Assembly: GCA_029706075.1 (NCBI GenBank)
Contig: JAINUG010000005.1
Span: 5,755,001 to 5,819,000, forward strand
Direction: 5' to 3'
Length of the DNA stretch: 64,000 nt
Source: Aldrovandia affinis
Taxonomy: Eukaryota; Chordata; Actinopteri; Notacanthiformes; Halosauridae
Shown here: positions 52,972 through 63,694 of the stretch, piece after piece
Layout of the letters: the number at the start of each line of letters is the position of its first letter
Position numbering within the stretch: the first letter of the stretch is position 1
The notes under the pieces: generated by a model
What the model was told of the DNA's origin: nothing
What the model saw: the letters and a program-made list of their open reading frames with translations, nothing else
Databases searched by the model: none
Position numbers and translations under genes: made by a program

Positions 52972-53137
52972 CAGGGGCGTAGCACACAATTCTGGGCGCT
53001 ATACATCTGCAGTCTTGTGGGCCCCCTTCCCCTCTTGATTCATGACTCTCACGCATCTTTAGAATTTTTTTTTAATTGAATCAACAACTATACACATGAA
53101 TCTGTAGTGGTTATTAGGGTAATTGCTAATTAACTGC

Positions 53138-53396
53138 TTATACCACATTTAAACAAATAATTAGTAAGATCAGTAAGATTCTCTGGCCATAGTCCTGGGT
53201 CCTCTGGCAAATACCCTTCTGCATTCCCCTCACTTTTTTCCACTTCCTTTTTTCCGTCTTCTCCTCATCCTTCTCACTACCCTCAGAGCAACCTTCATTT
53301 TCCTTGCTCTCTTCACCTCCATCATCCTCTTCACTAGCCCTACTGCTACTCTCTGCCTCTTCTTCCTGCTCACTCTCTGCTACAAGGACAGGCCCT
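53138..53396 (-). pseudogene. hAT transposase acidic exon (copy B)
   Basis: VLVAESEQEEEAESSSRASE, then EEDDGGEESKENEG and, after a frameshift in a Lys-rich stretch, DPGLW/PEDP-like text read as QRTQDYGQRILL. It is homologous to 34426-34766 but shorter and frameshifted before the PEDPGLWPENLT motif. Confidence 0.65.
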
Positions 53397-53494
53397 TCTA
53401 CAAGCATGAAGCATACAGGATTGCTATTAGCCTCTTAACCTGCTTATAATATACAATGAAACAGGCTACAGGCTAGATTCTGCTTAATTTACCA

Positions 53495-53859
53495 TCCATC
53501 CATCCATCCATTGTCTAAGCCGCTTATTCCTGGTCAGGGTCGCGGGGGGGTGCTGGAGCCTATCCCAGCATGCGTTCCGGGCGAGAGGCAGGAATACACC
53601 CTGGACAGGTCGCCAATCCATCGCAGGGCACACACACCATTCACTCACACACTCATACCTACGGGCAATTTAGACTCTCCAATTAGCCTAACGTGCATGT
53701 CTTTGGACTGTGGGAAGAAAGCGGAGTACCCGGAGGAAACCCACGCGGACACGGGGAGAACATGCAAACTCCGCACAGAAAGGCCCCCGGCCTGGATTCG
53801 AACCCGAGACCTTCTTGCTGTGAGGCGACAGTGCTATCCACTGCACCACCGTGCCGCCC
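53495..53859 (-). repeat. tRNA-derived SINE with HE1/V-SINE-like core, 11-bp duplication
   Basis: On the minus strand it starts GGCGGCACGGTGGTGCAGTG (A-box-like) and has a B-box-like GGGTTCGAATCC. A conserved core follows (GGGTTTCCTCCGGGTACTCC, TTCCCACAGTCCAAAGACATG), then a LINE-like tail ending in (ATGG)n. TTAATTTACCA stands on both sides (53484-53494 and 53860-53870). Copy A of the host hAT element shows the same site empty. The core resembles the conserved segment of HE1 and related fish SINEs; the family name is from memory. Confidence 0.85.
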
Positions 53860-55306
53860 TTAATTTACCAGCTAACTATCATAATGTAGCTAGCTACGTT
53901 AGCTTGTCTTGTTATAGAACTGGATCAAATGAGTCTTCAAAAACAAAGTTTCAATGCATTTCACCATCACCAGTAGTATGTTTGCCCGCTTTGCGATTGC
54001 TTTCAGCCAGTAGCAAGAGTGAAACTGAAATTAGATTAATCGCGATTTTAAAAAAATGAACGCGTTATCCATTTGAAATTAATCGCATGCGTTAACGTGT
54101 TAACGTTGACAGTCCTAGTTCAATCGAAACAATGTACCGATATTAGCTTAAACCACTCTTAAACAGTGTTAGCAAGTTGCTTACCTTTCTTTTGAAAGAA
54201 ATTAGTGAGCAGTTGTTTTCCCTCAGTTTGCCTTTTTTCTCTTTCTTTTATTTTTTGATACCCCGACTTCACTTTCTTCTGGAAAGACATGATTGACTGA
54301 AACGTGCGGGCTCCAGCATCAGCACCAGTCAGTGTGATTAGCCGTGTTTGGGGACTAATCTTATTGTACGTATGTTACAAAAAATTGAGATGTTATAAAT
54401 CTAGCCTGAATTTGATACCTTATTCACTCTCATATATTAAGTTTTAAGGAAGTTATGGTAATCTTTACACTCGGAAATGTCCATATTGACCCCTATTGTT
54501 TTTCAATGATCTTGAAACAAAAGCTGTGATTCAATAACATAAATGCCCATAACTTTCTTAAAGATAATTGCATGACATTTTAAGTAATTACAGATTGAAG
54601 CATTCTAAAAAATATATATCTTAATTTGAATTATCTGAAATTACATTACATAATCAATTAATCACATAATTACATGTTGCGCACACGCCGAGACACGGCA
54701 AAAACCACGGCAGGCAGTGAGCATTTGGGCAAAGATATTTCACATTCCGGGTCAAAAATATCACATTTCGCATCGACAGATTTCAATGAAATTTCACCAG
54801 AAACAAGATATTTATTTAGTCCTGAACTTGCGATATGCCATTTTGAAAGCACTGAACACGAGTCTATCTCTGAAGTGTAGCGTATGACCAAACCGAGCAA
54901 TGATTAATGAAATTTGGCAACAAGATGGGGGATCGAGTTTTCAACTACGTTATATCGCAGACATATGGTGAAAAAAAACGCCGACAGCCCTTCAAAAGCC
55001 TGCATTTTTTTGGGTACGGCCATAGTCTCTCGTAATGGCTCGCACAGGGACACAGGCACATCTAGACTGTCGCTGCGCACGGGAATTGTAACATACCTAG
55101 CCTACTTACTGCAGGGGGACGGACTAAACCATTTGCGCTTTTCAAGACGGGAGGGGGCCCAGAGAGCCTCCAATATTTTTATGGATACAAAGTTCAGTCT
55201 CTCAAGCTATTTATTCAGCCAATATAATTTAGTAATGACACTAATTACTTAACATTTTTAAATTGCAGACACATTTTTTTTCTTCCATTCCAGGCTTTTC
55301 AAGCCT

Positions 55307-55937
55307 CTTTCGTTTATTTATTTACTAATTGGGAATTTTAGATTAAACAAAGGAAAGAATCCGACACGGAAGTGAGTCAGTTCCTTTCGTGCACCAAAAG
55401 GATTTGTTCAAAAGTAACGAATCGTTCACGAACGACACATCACTAATATACAAGCAATTGTACAGATGGGCAACTGTATTAATTAATGGACAATTGTGCA
55501 AATAGGCAATAGGGCAAACAAAGCTCTACAAAGTTGGCAGATCACATATACAATAGTCAACTGTGCTACTGGGCAACTGTGCGAATAAGCAATTGTGCAA
55601 ATAGGCGATTGTAAAAACAGCTATACAAAGATGGCAGGTAATATATGCTGGCATACACTCCTACCCCTACAAACTAGGTTTTAAATAGTATACTTGGCTG
55701 ATGCAAATAAACAAGAATAGATTTTAATATCTAAAAATCTATGCTGTATAACCTCTAACAGCAGTAGACATGAGCACAGTCTAAACTAGCTTTGATGTAG
55801 CTAGAGGGCAGAAGCGAAAGCAGCACTTAGCACTCCCCTCACACTCCTGCACCTCGGCAATCAAATGGGAACCGCTGCTGTTGGAGGCTCGACCGGTGCG
55901 CGTCCACCAGAAGTGACGAAAGCAAAGAAAGTAGCTC
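55307..55937. other. Repeat junction, no gene
   Basis: Includes GTAACGAATCGTTCACGAACG at 55414-55434, an inverted-repeat-like phrase ending CGACACATCACTA that often marks MITE ends in vertebrates, and several GCAATTGTGCAAATAGGC-like phrases repeated between 55450 and 55610. No coding sequence was established. Confidence 0.4.
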
Positions 55938-56426
55938 GGGCCGGTATTCACAAAGCATTTTATCTTACCACTAGGAGTACTCCTGAATCACACTAAAACA
56001 TTCTAGCTGAGAGTCCCCTCTTAAAACCTATTCACAAAGCTGCAAAGACAAACTCATACTAAAGAAGTCAGAGAATTTTCAAGCTAAGAGTGAGGGCGGG
56101 GTTGACGTCGTTGCTATGGATGACGTTGTGTCTCATGAACGAGCTTACTCAGAATGCCCACAGCGATTGGCTGATATAGGGGATGGGTCTCTGCCCGCGA
56201 TTTCAACCTAGAAAATAAATTATATGCTACTGTAAAGGGGTATGTAGGCCTACCTGTTCCTGTTATATTCTAATAAAGATTCTAAAATACAAATGTGGGC
56301 TACATGTCACTGATTTAACATGAAACCAAGAATACTGACTAGTCAATTTGTTACATGTCTGCATCTCGTAAACAATCAGCGGGTATCTATATAAGCAGCC
56401 TTCCAATTATCCAGACTAGAATCACC

Positions 56427-58021
56427 ATGGCTGACAATAAACGCAAACGCAAACCAAACTGGACGAAAGACCAACAACTACTGCTGGCCGAACAAGTGAA
56501 TGAAAGAAAATAAATAATCAAAGGGAAATTCGGAAGTGGCGTAACCACCAAAACCAAAAAAAGCATGGGAAAACATTTGCATGGAAATAAACGCAGCTTT
56601 CCCACTCCTCCCGAGAACCACTGATGAATGCGAGAAGCGGTGGTTCTCTCTGCAGTCTCATGCGAGGCAAGAGATTGCAGAATACAACTGACAAACAGCT
56701 GCCACAGGTAATACGACATTAGGCCAATCATCCACAACTAGGGCCTACACTATAGACTACACCACAATGTTTTATTCTATCATTTAATGCATTCAGCCTA
56801 TATACAAAAATGAACATATGTTGTCATCCATGAATTAATCTTGCTAAACATGTCACCGAATATCATGTAATCTGTAATACATTATATTTAATGTATTCAT
56901 TAGGAGGAGGCACAGCACCCAAGGAACTGTCGCCAACTGCCTCAGTGGTGTACAGTATCCTTCCGTACTCTGACACCAGCATAACGGGGCTGCAGGGGTG
57001 CATTGACCCTGCAATGCAACTGCTGGATGAACTTGAGGGGTAAGTTTGTCATATAGAAGATTTACCTCATAGCTGGGACACAAACACAATCATGAATAAG
57101 TATCATGTTTAATCACAGTCACAAAATTATATCATGACATACATAATAACAAACATAAGAACAATGAATAATAATAATTACAGGCAGATGCTCTTATCCA
57201 GAGCGATTTACAGTTAACTTTTCTTTACAATCCATTTATACAGCTGGATATTAACTGAAGCAATTCAGGTTAAGTACCTTGCTCAAGGGTACAATGGCAG
57301 TGTCCCACCTGGGGATTGAACCTGTAACCTTAACGTTACAAGCCCAGCTCCCTAACCATTACACTACACTGCCTGCCTTTATTATAATAATAAATAATAA
57401 TGATCACCATCATAAATCATAAACATCATTTTGTGGATGCCTCTCAAAGATACATAGGCCACACAAAATAAACTAACAAAACTCTCTCCCTCTTTTAGGG
57501 CCAACAGTTCAGCTGCCACTCAAGGCAATGCTCCTGGCTGACCACCTCTCTCCAGCCCCTGGCTCCTGCCCCCTCCCTCCTGGCCCCCTTCTGTTTCTCC
57601 CCCTCTCCAGGCCCGGCTCCTGGCTCTCTCTCCAGGCCCGGCTCCTGCCAGTCCTCCAGCAGCTCGTGGTGGTCCTGCCCCATCAGCATCCCTGGAACAG
57701 CAGAAATTGGAGCTGGAAATTAGCTTGCTTAAGAAACAAAATGCCCTCCTTGATCAACAAGAGAGGCTCTTTGCCAAACAAGAGAGGCTTATTGACAAAC
57801 AAAATCTGCATATTGACAAACAAAATATGCATATTGATAAACAAGATAGGGTCCTCGAGCTCCAGGAGGAGTACTACTCGCATCAGTTAAAGATGCTCAA
57901 TGAACAAAAGGCCTATTGCATCACAACAACTTGTGTTTTGACTGATTTGTGTAGATGTAATGTTGAAACTGGAAAAGTGACTATCTGTGATGCTGTTCTT
58001 ATCAGCAGGTTATTGTTGTAA
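56427..58021 (+). pseudogene. Harbinger Myb/SANT-like DNA-binding protein gene
   Basis: Three exons with matching splice phases: 56427-56707 (donor GTAATA), 56904-57039 (acceptor TTCATTAG, donor GTAAGT) and 57499-58021 (acceptor CTTTTAG). Exon 1 encodes MADNKRKRKPNWTKDQQLLL, then a shifted-frame AWENICMEINAAFP and CEKRWFSLQSHAR, a Myb/SANT trihelix as in NAIF1. Exon 3 has a Pro-rich linker and a coiled coil with DKQNLHIDKQNMHIDKQ repeats. Two stops (in NERK*II and EYN*QT), one frameshift and one TGA (APG*PP) disable it. In Harbinger systems this protein helps the transposase enter the nucleus and bind the ends. Confidence 0.8.
57163..57381 (-). repeat. tRNA-derived SINE with L2-type 3' tail
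   Basis: Minus strand: a tRNA-like head with GTAGTGTAATGGTTAGGGAG and B-box GGTTCAATCCC, then the conserved GGGACACTGCCATTGTACCC and TTGAGCAAGGTACTTAACC body. It ends with the hairpin CGCTCTGGATAAGAGCATC (57187-57205) and a TGTAATTATTATT tail. The 3' end is that of the L2 LINEs at 4.5, 48.7 and 60.6 kb, so it probably depends on their enzyme. It lies in the second intron of the Harbinger plus-strand gene. Confidence 0.85.
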
Positions 58022-58025
58022 TGGT

Positions 58026-59429
58026 TTACCCAAAGTGTGTATTGGTGTAGTGGGCCCTGTATACCACTCCACTCTGTTGTACAGGAACAGCCACTCCGCC
58101 TTCATCATCACCACCACCATTATCATCATCATCATCCTCCTCCTCCTCCTCCTCTGGCTGTGGGATGTTGCGCTGTTTGCACAGGTTGTGCAGGATGGCA
58201 CAGACAGTGACGACCCTGCTGGCTTTCTCCGGTGTCAGACGGATTTCGCCATGCAGGACATGGAAGCGCCGTTTCAACTGCCTGATGCCCCTTTCTACAA
58301 CACAGCGGGTCCTCTTGTGGGCTCTAATACATATGACATCTTGAGTGAGACTGTGCATAGCCTAATGCTACATATTCAAGTTCATTAGGCTATATGTCAT
58401 CATCTCATTAAATTATTCTATGAGTTACATATCCATACACAATGTTCACTTTCTATATGTAGGCTGACTCATTTTTCTAGAGATGTAGCCATATTATCCT
58501 ACGTGGTTATTCACAATCACGGTGATTGTGTGAGCAAAATGACCATGATTTCAAAAGGAAAGCAAACATTTTCAGAGCTTAGCCTACCTGTTGTAATTTG
58601 ACTGAGGTCCCGGTTGTGGGTGGATGTATGGCGTGAAGAGCCACATCCTGCTGGGATAGCCACTGTCCCCCACCAAGTGGCATCCAGCGGGGACATAGTG
58701 TCTCTCAAACAGCAGCCTCAGGCCACTCTGCTGTTTATTTTATTTATGTATTAGTTTATTTGTCAGGGACAATACAAACAACATTGTAACAGGTTAACAT
58801 AATGTGTTGCGCGTATGTAGGCTATACGTCCCTGAGTGCGTGCGTACCTGTAGGATCCGTGAGTCATGTGTTTCACCTGGCCACTTGGCGACAATGTCCA
58901 TGATGTTATAGTTGGTATCAAACACCACCTGTGTGTTGATACTATTAATTTTTTTCCAGTTGACAAATGACGGTTCATCTTGTGATGGTGCAATGATTCG
59001 GACATGTGTCCCATCTATTGCACCAACGATACCGGGTAGTCCAGCTATGGCCATGAAGTTGATCTTGTTCCTTTGGAGTTGCCGAACATCAAGTGGAAAC
59101 CGTATGTATTGTTGGACGATGTGTGGCCTGGAGAGGGCATTTATTGTTTGATGTACTATTCTACTGACAGATCACTGGGATATGGCGAGGTCGTCTGCGA
59201 TGCATAGCTGCATTTTCCCTGTGGCCAAGTAGCATAGAGTTGTCAACACCTTGATCTCTGCTGTTATCGCATTGTTTCTGTTTGTTGATGACGTGATTGC
59301 ACCTCTGACTAGCTCTACTACTATCATAATACCCTCGCGATTGAGGCGGTACCTTTTTATGAGCTCTGTATCATTCAATATCTCCAAAGTGTTGACGCGA
59401 TTGCAACGACGATTGCCGGCAGCAGGCAT
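58026..59429 (-). CDS. Harbinger DDE transposase (HARBI1-like), one stop
   Basis: Exons 59429-58848, 58730-58588 and 58323-58026 on the minus strand join to about 340 codons, close to the usual HARBI1 length. Exon 1 has MPAAGNRRCNRVNTLEILN, the HTH-like region ADDLAISQ*SVSRIVHQTI with a single TGA at 59172-59174, and GIVGAIDGTHVRI (first catalytic Asp). Exon 2 has HLVGDSGYPSRMWLFTPY (second Asp). Exon 3 has RTRCVVERGIRQLKRRFHVL (catalytic Glu) and a C-terminal acidic run with Asp/Glu repeats. Introns of 117 and 264 bp have GT-AG ends. Apart from that one stop the gene looks whole. Confidence 0.88.
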
Positions 59430-59664
59430 TTTCGGATCGCTGTGAGTAGGTCTTTAGCGACTTAGAAGTCCTCTTGACTGCTTCTAACTTCTCCTGGACT
59501 TAGGAGCTGTTTTTAGCTCTCAAACCCTTTGTGAAATACTCTTATCCCAAAAATGTATGAGTCCTACATTTATGAGTGACACGCCCATTATTTTTCGGAG
59601 TTGCTCCTAAATTGCAGAGTTCGGACTAACTTTTACCCTTAAAATGCTTTGTGAATACCGACCC

Positions 59665-60529
59665 AGAAATCATTAATTTTAAACGGGAGCTGGCGAAGGT
59701 AGGTTACGTAGGGCAAAGCAACCATTGGCGGCATGCAGTTAGCGTGCTCAGCAATGAATGCAAGTTGAACAGCTTTAACTTTATGCAAATTAGTGGTGAT
59801 ACGGTGAAGTGATAACCAATTGGAGGAATGGACAACTTGGTTTGTCCTTATTTCTCTCCACTGTAAACTAAAGTGCATGTTCCGATGTTAAAATTGTTCC
59901 TTTCCAAAATAGAGGAGGTTAATTGTTGCACTATCTGGGTTTCGATTACAATTTCTTCCCTGTTTTTATATAGGGACGGCTACACAAGCAACGACGCATG
60001 GCGCAATATATCAGAAATAGTGGGAAATCCCTGGTGACTGATTAATTACGTGCAATGAAATGAAAAGTTGGCCAATTGCCTGTAGCTAGTTAGAAAGGTA
60101 AAGTTAGCTAGTTCATGCAATGTCAGTGCGAACGTGCTGTTCAAGTCAAACGATTTACTGCCTTTAATGTTTGATTTAATTTTGTGATTTAATGTCTTGA
60201 TTGTAGTGTAGGCTACTTGCTTTACGCTCTATAAGCTCGGTTCAGTTCACTCTTTTACAAACTTGATAGGTGGACATGCACAATATGGCATGCTCTTCCC
60301 AAAAGCTTTTTGTGTGGGAATGCCCACATGCGCGGCCATTGGCTAGTGATCAAAGCAACGTCTAGTGAGAAAATCACTTCTGGTGGATCCCTAGGGTCAG
60401 TCCACCACTCGCAGTTTTCCAGGATCTAAATCTGCTTGGCGCATCTTGTTCCTTGTTTTTGCCATGTTCAACCACTTCAACTTTCAGTTCACCTCACCAT
60501 GTACCTCTGGCTACCAGTCTTGTCTTCAC
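59665..60529. other. No recognised feature
   Basis: A frame on the plus strand at about 59666-59812 is open but I cannot tie it to a family. AT-rich otherwise. Confidence 0.4.
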
Positions 60530-61416
60530 CTGCTTCCCTTCTCTTTTTAAAAACAATCACATCAGCAGAGCCAGACTTGGTGTGACTCTGGACAACTAAC
60601 TGTCTTTCACGGGGCACATCGAAGCGACGTCCCGGATCCGGCAAGTTCTTCCTCCACAACATCCAGAGAATTTGCCCGTTCCTCACCTAAGAGGCCACAC
60701 AACTCCTGGTCCAGGCTTTGGTAATCTCACATTTGGGCTACTGCAATTCCTTGCTGGCAGGCTTATCAGACTGTGCCATCAAGCCAATGCAACTAGTGCA
60801 GCATGCCGCCGCATGCCTCATTTTCAACCAACCCAAGTTCACACATTTCACTCCACTACCCACCACACAGCATCCATCAAATTTAAATCACTGGTACTGG
60901 CATATCAGGCTGCTAGGGGAACCGCTCCCTCCTACCTCCAGACACTCATCTCACCCTACACCAAAGCCAGACCCCTCCACTCTGCCCCCTCTGGCAAACT
61001 GACTATCCCATCCCTTCGGGCGCCCGGCAGCCGTTCCTTGCGGTCTCACCTTTTCTTTGTCCTGACTTCCCGGTGGTGGAATGATCTTTCGCACCCAGTT
61101 AGGACCGCGGAATCACTGGCCATCTTCTGCAAGAGACTAAAAACCCACCTCTTTGGACACCACTACCACTCAGTGTATACGTTAATTAATTGCCATCACC
61201 ACTGTCTACATGTTTATATTACAAAAAACGACTAACTACTAACTTTTCTTTCCTTGTGTTACACGTACGGTGTGCAGCTGCCAACAATGATGTTTATTGC
61301 AGTGTCACTACACTGAGCTCTTGCACTAACCATGATTAGTCTTACCATGTATAAATGCACTTTTTGTAAGTCGTTCTGGATAAGAGTGTCTGCTAAATGC
61401 CTAAAATGTAAATGTA
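60530..61416 (+). mobile_element. L2 LINE 3' part, copy 4
   Basis: RT thumb and tail in several frames: ARLGVTLDN, then LVISHLGYCNSLLAGLSDCA, MQLVQHAAACLIFNQPKF, and in a second frame IKFKSLVLAYQAARGTAPSY, LRSHLFFVLTSRWWNDLSHP and RTAESLAIFCKRLKTHLFGH. The UTR ends in CGTTCTGGATAAGAGTGTC near 61375-61395 and a TGTAAATGTA tail. The hairpin stem carries compensating and non-compensating changes, so it is somewhat decayed. Confidence 0.85.
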
Positions 61417-62289
61417 TCCAATCCTGCGGCGCGATTAATTAGCCACCCTCAATGAACTCACCCCATCTCACTTTACTAATTGGGAAATAAAAGTTAAAAG
61501 AAAGGATCTAGAATAGATAACAGTTTCAACTGACTTCAGAAACTATTGGAATTATTCAAGGGTGACCCAAACACTGCATTAGGATTCTAAAACATCATGC
61601 TCACACAAGGCAAGAGTCTCATGCAACATGAAAGTTCAAGCACACAAAAAACCGTGATAAAAACTGTGCTCAGTAACTAAAACACGCATTAGCAAAAATA
61701 ACCCCCAAAAAGGTTTGCAGCAGTGTGGTCACACCTGTGACACATAGCAACTATGATGAACTAAACCACTGGTTGGACACCTTTATTTGGAAATGTGTTC
61801 ATTGATTGTTGGATTGTTACTCAGTCTGAGAAACAAAACAGCACATCATCTAAAATGTAATATTCAGGGTGAAGTACTGCACAACTAGCTAGTTAGCTAA
61901 CTTGTATGCACATTTGTTAATCTAAGTAGCTAGCTACCCATTTCAGTCCATTGCACAGAGACCCTAGTGAACACCAATTGAAATACAAAACTAAAATCAT
62001 TATGTACACATTTGCCACTACAGCTGAATATAGTTCCTCTGTAAATGCTAGATTATGCCCTAGTTCAGGTTCTAAAAACTACAGCATAATGTGAAAAAAA
62101 CATGAACAAAGTCATATATCTTAACATAACCAACTAATTAATAAACGAAATATACTTGACAATATTTAAAATGAAAAATGTTCTTCTAGATATTACTGTT
62201 TATCTAGCTACAACAGCACATGTAAAAACCTTAATTTTGTAATCTAGATGGCTAACTTTCCTAAATTAAACTGAAAATTGCCATTTATG
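61417..62289. other. No recognised feature
   Basis: AT-rich, with scattered TAGCTAGC phrases. No gene found. Confidence 0.4.
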
Positions 62290-62400
62290 CAGTGGCGGGC
62301 CGTGCATTTCACACCTAGGCCTTCAGTAGTGCTCCGTCTGAATCAATCCATCCCTCAATAACTATTTTATGGCTATAAAAGCCATTTTGTTATGTTTTGA

Positions 62401-62913
62401 GTGTCTGTTCGGTTTGTTTTTGCACTTTGTTTATTTATCTTTCTTCATTCATGTTTCATTCTCGTTCTGTCTTGCACTTCGGGAAATTCTATGTTTCGTT
62501 TTTTCCGTCTTCGTTTCTAATCTCGTTTTACTTCCTTCTTACTTTCTAATTACACTTTGTACATATTAGTTAGATGTATATAGTACTAACCAACTAATCT
62601 ACTAACATTAGGATTTAGATTAAGTTACTAACACTACTAATCACTAATTATCTCACGCTTCTAACTATCGCTGTCATTCTCTCTCGTCCTATCTCTGTAC
62701 ACTTCTCACGTTCCGCTTTATTCGCACGCAGATTTCTTTATGCGTTCCTCCTCCTCCCTAAAAAAACGAAACATAGAATTTCCCGAAGTGCATGACAAGA
62801 CAAGGAGAGGAACTCGAACAGGAACAATGACAGACGTGGAACAGAACGAGAATGAAACATGACTGAAGAAAGATAAATAAACAAAGTGCAAAAACAAACC
62901 GAACAAACACCCG
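62401..62913. repeat. Inverted duplication of LTR-like repeat R2
   Basis: 62401-62502 is repeated in inverse orientation at 62761-62913 with about 60 extra bases in the second arm; the arms share GTTCGGTTTGTTTTTGCAC and ATGTTTCATTCTCGTTCTGT. The spacer (62503-62760) matches LTR-like repeat R1 at 52440-52690. The head-to-head arrangement would form a long hairpin. Confidence 0.85.
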
Positions 62914-63047
62914 TTGCCGTTGCATCAAGATAGATAACGTGTATCCAGAATAAATGCCTTTACTGAAGAAACAAACCCGGGGTGCTACAGCTGTGACACA
63001 CATAAAAAATCATCAATAATAACGTCATAAAATTGCAATATTATTTA

Positions 63048-63427
63048 ATTTAAATTTATTTCTGATTTTTCCCCCGTTTTTCTCCCAATTTAGTAGCCAA
63101 TTATACCCTCTATTTTATTTTCAATTCCCCACCCTCACACGAGTCCGCCGCCCGTCCTCCGGGAACGAGATTCATATTCCTGGACCTATTTCCCGCCTTC
63201 TTTCGAGACGGAGATCTTCCACGGACTCCATTAACCTTCTCCTCGGCGGACTCGTGCCGGCTCTCCCTCCTCCCTCCCCGGAGGCGGACAGCCAAATGCC
63301 GCCTCCGATCGGGCTGACGACCAGGGCCGGTCTGGTAGAAACGCGGGTTTCGATCCGCGTCTCTGACGGGCAGCGCACACCGCTCCAAAGCGCGGTGCAC
63401 TAGACCGCTGGGCCATCCGCCAGCCCT
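63048..63427 (-). repeat. tRNA-derived SINE, family A, full copy with 18-bp duplication
   Basis: Flanked by the perfect 18-base AAATTGCAATATTATTTA at 63030-63047 and 63428-63445. Minus strand: AGGGCTGGCGGATGGCCCAG head, A-box-like TGGCCCAGCGGTCTAG, B-box-like GGATCGAAACCCG, a GC-rich body with CGGCATTTGGCTGTCCGC, then the family tail ATAGAGGGTATAATTGGC and a short A-rich end. This is the best copy for defining the family; the GC-rich body has no coding role despite open frames. Confidence 0.92.
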
Positions 63428-63481
63428 AAATTGCAATATTATTTAGGAAAATAGCAACATTTTACTCACCAAAAATCCTTA

Positions 63482-63694
63482 TTATTTGTACACAAAATCC
63501 ATCCCCCTTTCTTTCCTCAAAAAGAGTTCAATTACTCTGTCGTACAGATTATCCGTGTGTTTCAGTTCCATCAAGAAGTCCTTTTCTATCGCCATCGAAG
63601 CTAATGCTGAAAGTCGAGCCTGCCCTGTCGTATTTCTGGCATAAGTTTTAATTTGCTTTAGGGCTGAAAATGTCCGCTCAAATGTCTGAATCAC
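63482..63694 (-). pseudogene. hAT transposase C-terminal fragment
   Basis: A 70-residue frame beginning MIQTFERTFSALKQIKTY, then ARNTTGQARLSALASMAIEK, which is the hAT dimerisation motif in its ZMYM-type form (S-A-L-K-x-I-K-x-Y). It ends FLRKERGMDFVYK. The catalytic core upstream is not visible within the window. Confidence 0.8.

Larger units (their letters stand above)
52972..55306 (-). mobile_element. hAT element copy B, carrying a SINE
   Basis: Starts CAGGGGCGTAGCAC and follows copy A (34311-36385) over about 2 kb: the acidic transposase exon (53138-53395), exon 1 (ATG at 54290), and the region with TCTCTCGTAATGGCTCG. Similarity ends at CAGGCTTTTCAAG near 55306, so the last 70 bases with the second terminal repeat are missing. 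Compared with copy A, a 27-bp deletion shortens the acidic stretch. A SINE is inserted at 53495-53859. Confidence 0.85.
55938..59664. mobile_element. PIF/Harbinger transposon, two genes, 3727 bp
   Basis: The 25-bp terminal inverted repeats (55938-55962 and 59640-59664) begin GGGCCGGTATTC and GGGTCGGTATTC and differ at one base. Between them lie a three-exon Myb/SANT-like gene on the plus strand and a three-exon DDE transposase on the minus strand, converging with a gap of a few bases. This is the standard gene pair of vertebrate Harbinger elements, from which HARBI1 and NAIF1 were domesticated. The expected 3-bp target duplication is not visible (CTC left, AGA right). A SINE sits in the second intron of the plus-strand gene. 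Confidence 0.9.

Noticed and set aside
53511..54059. 182-codon plus-strand frame
   Set aside because: It starts in the antisense of a SINE and continues into hAT intron sequence.
57495..57689. Gly/Glu-rich minus-strand frame
   Set aside because: Antisense of the proline-rich exon 3 of the Harbinger Myb-like gene, which has matching splice sites and phase.
55868..59700. Host first exon split by the Harbinger element (a short frame starting MGTAAVGG on the left and an EIINFKRELAK frame with a GT on the right)
   Set aside because: The two sides are not in the same frame when the element is removed, no target duplication is visible, and neither side matches a known gene.
63110..63436. GC-rich, Arg-rich minus-strand frames
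   Set aside because: They are entirely inside a SINE bounded by a perfect 18-bp duplication.
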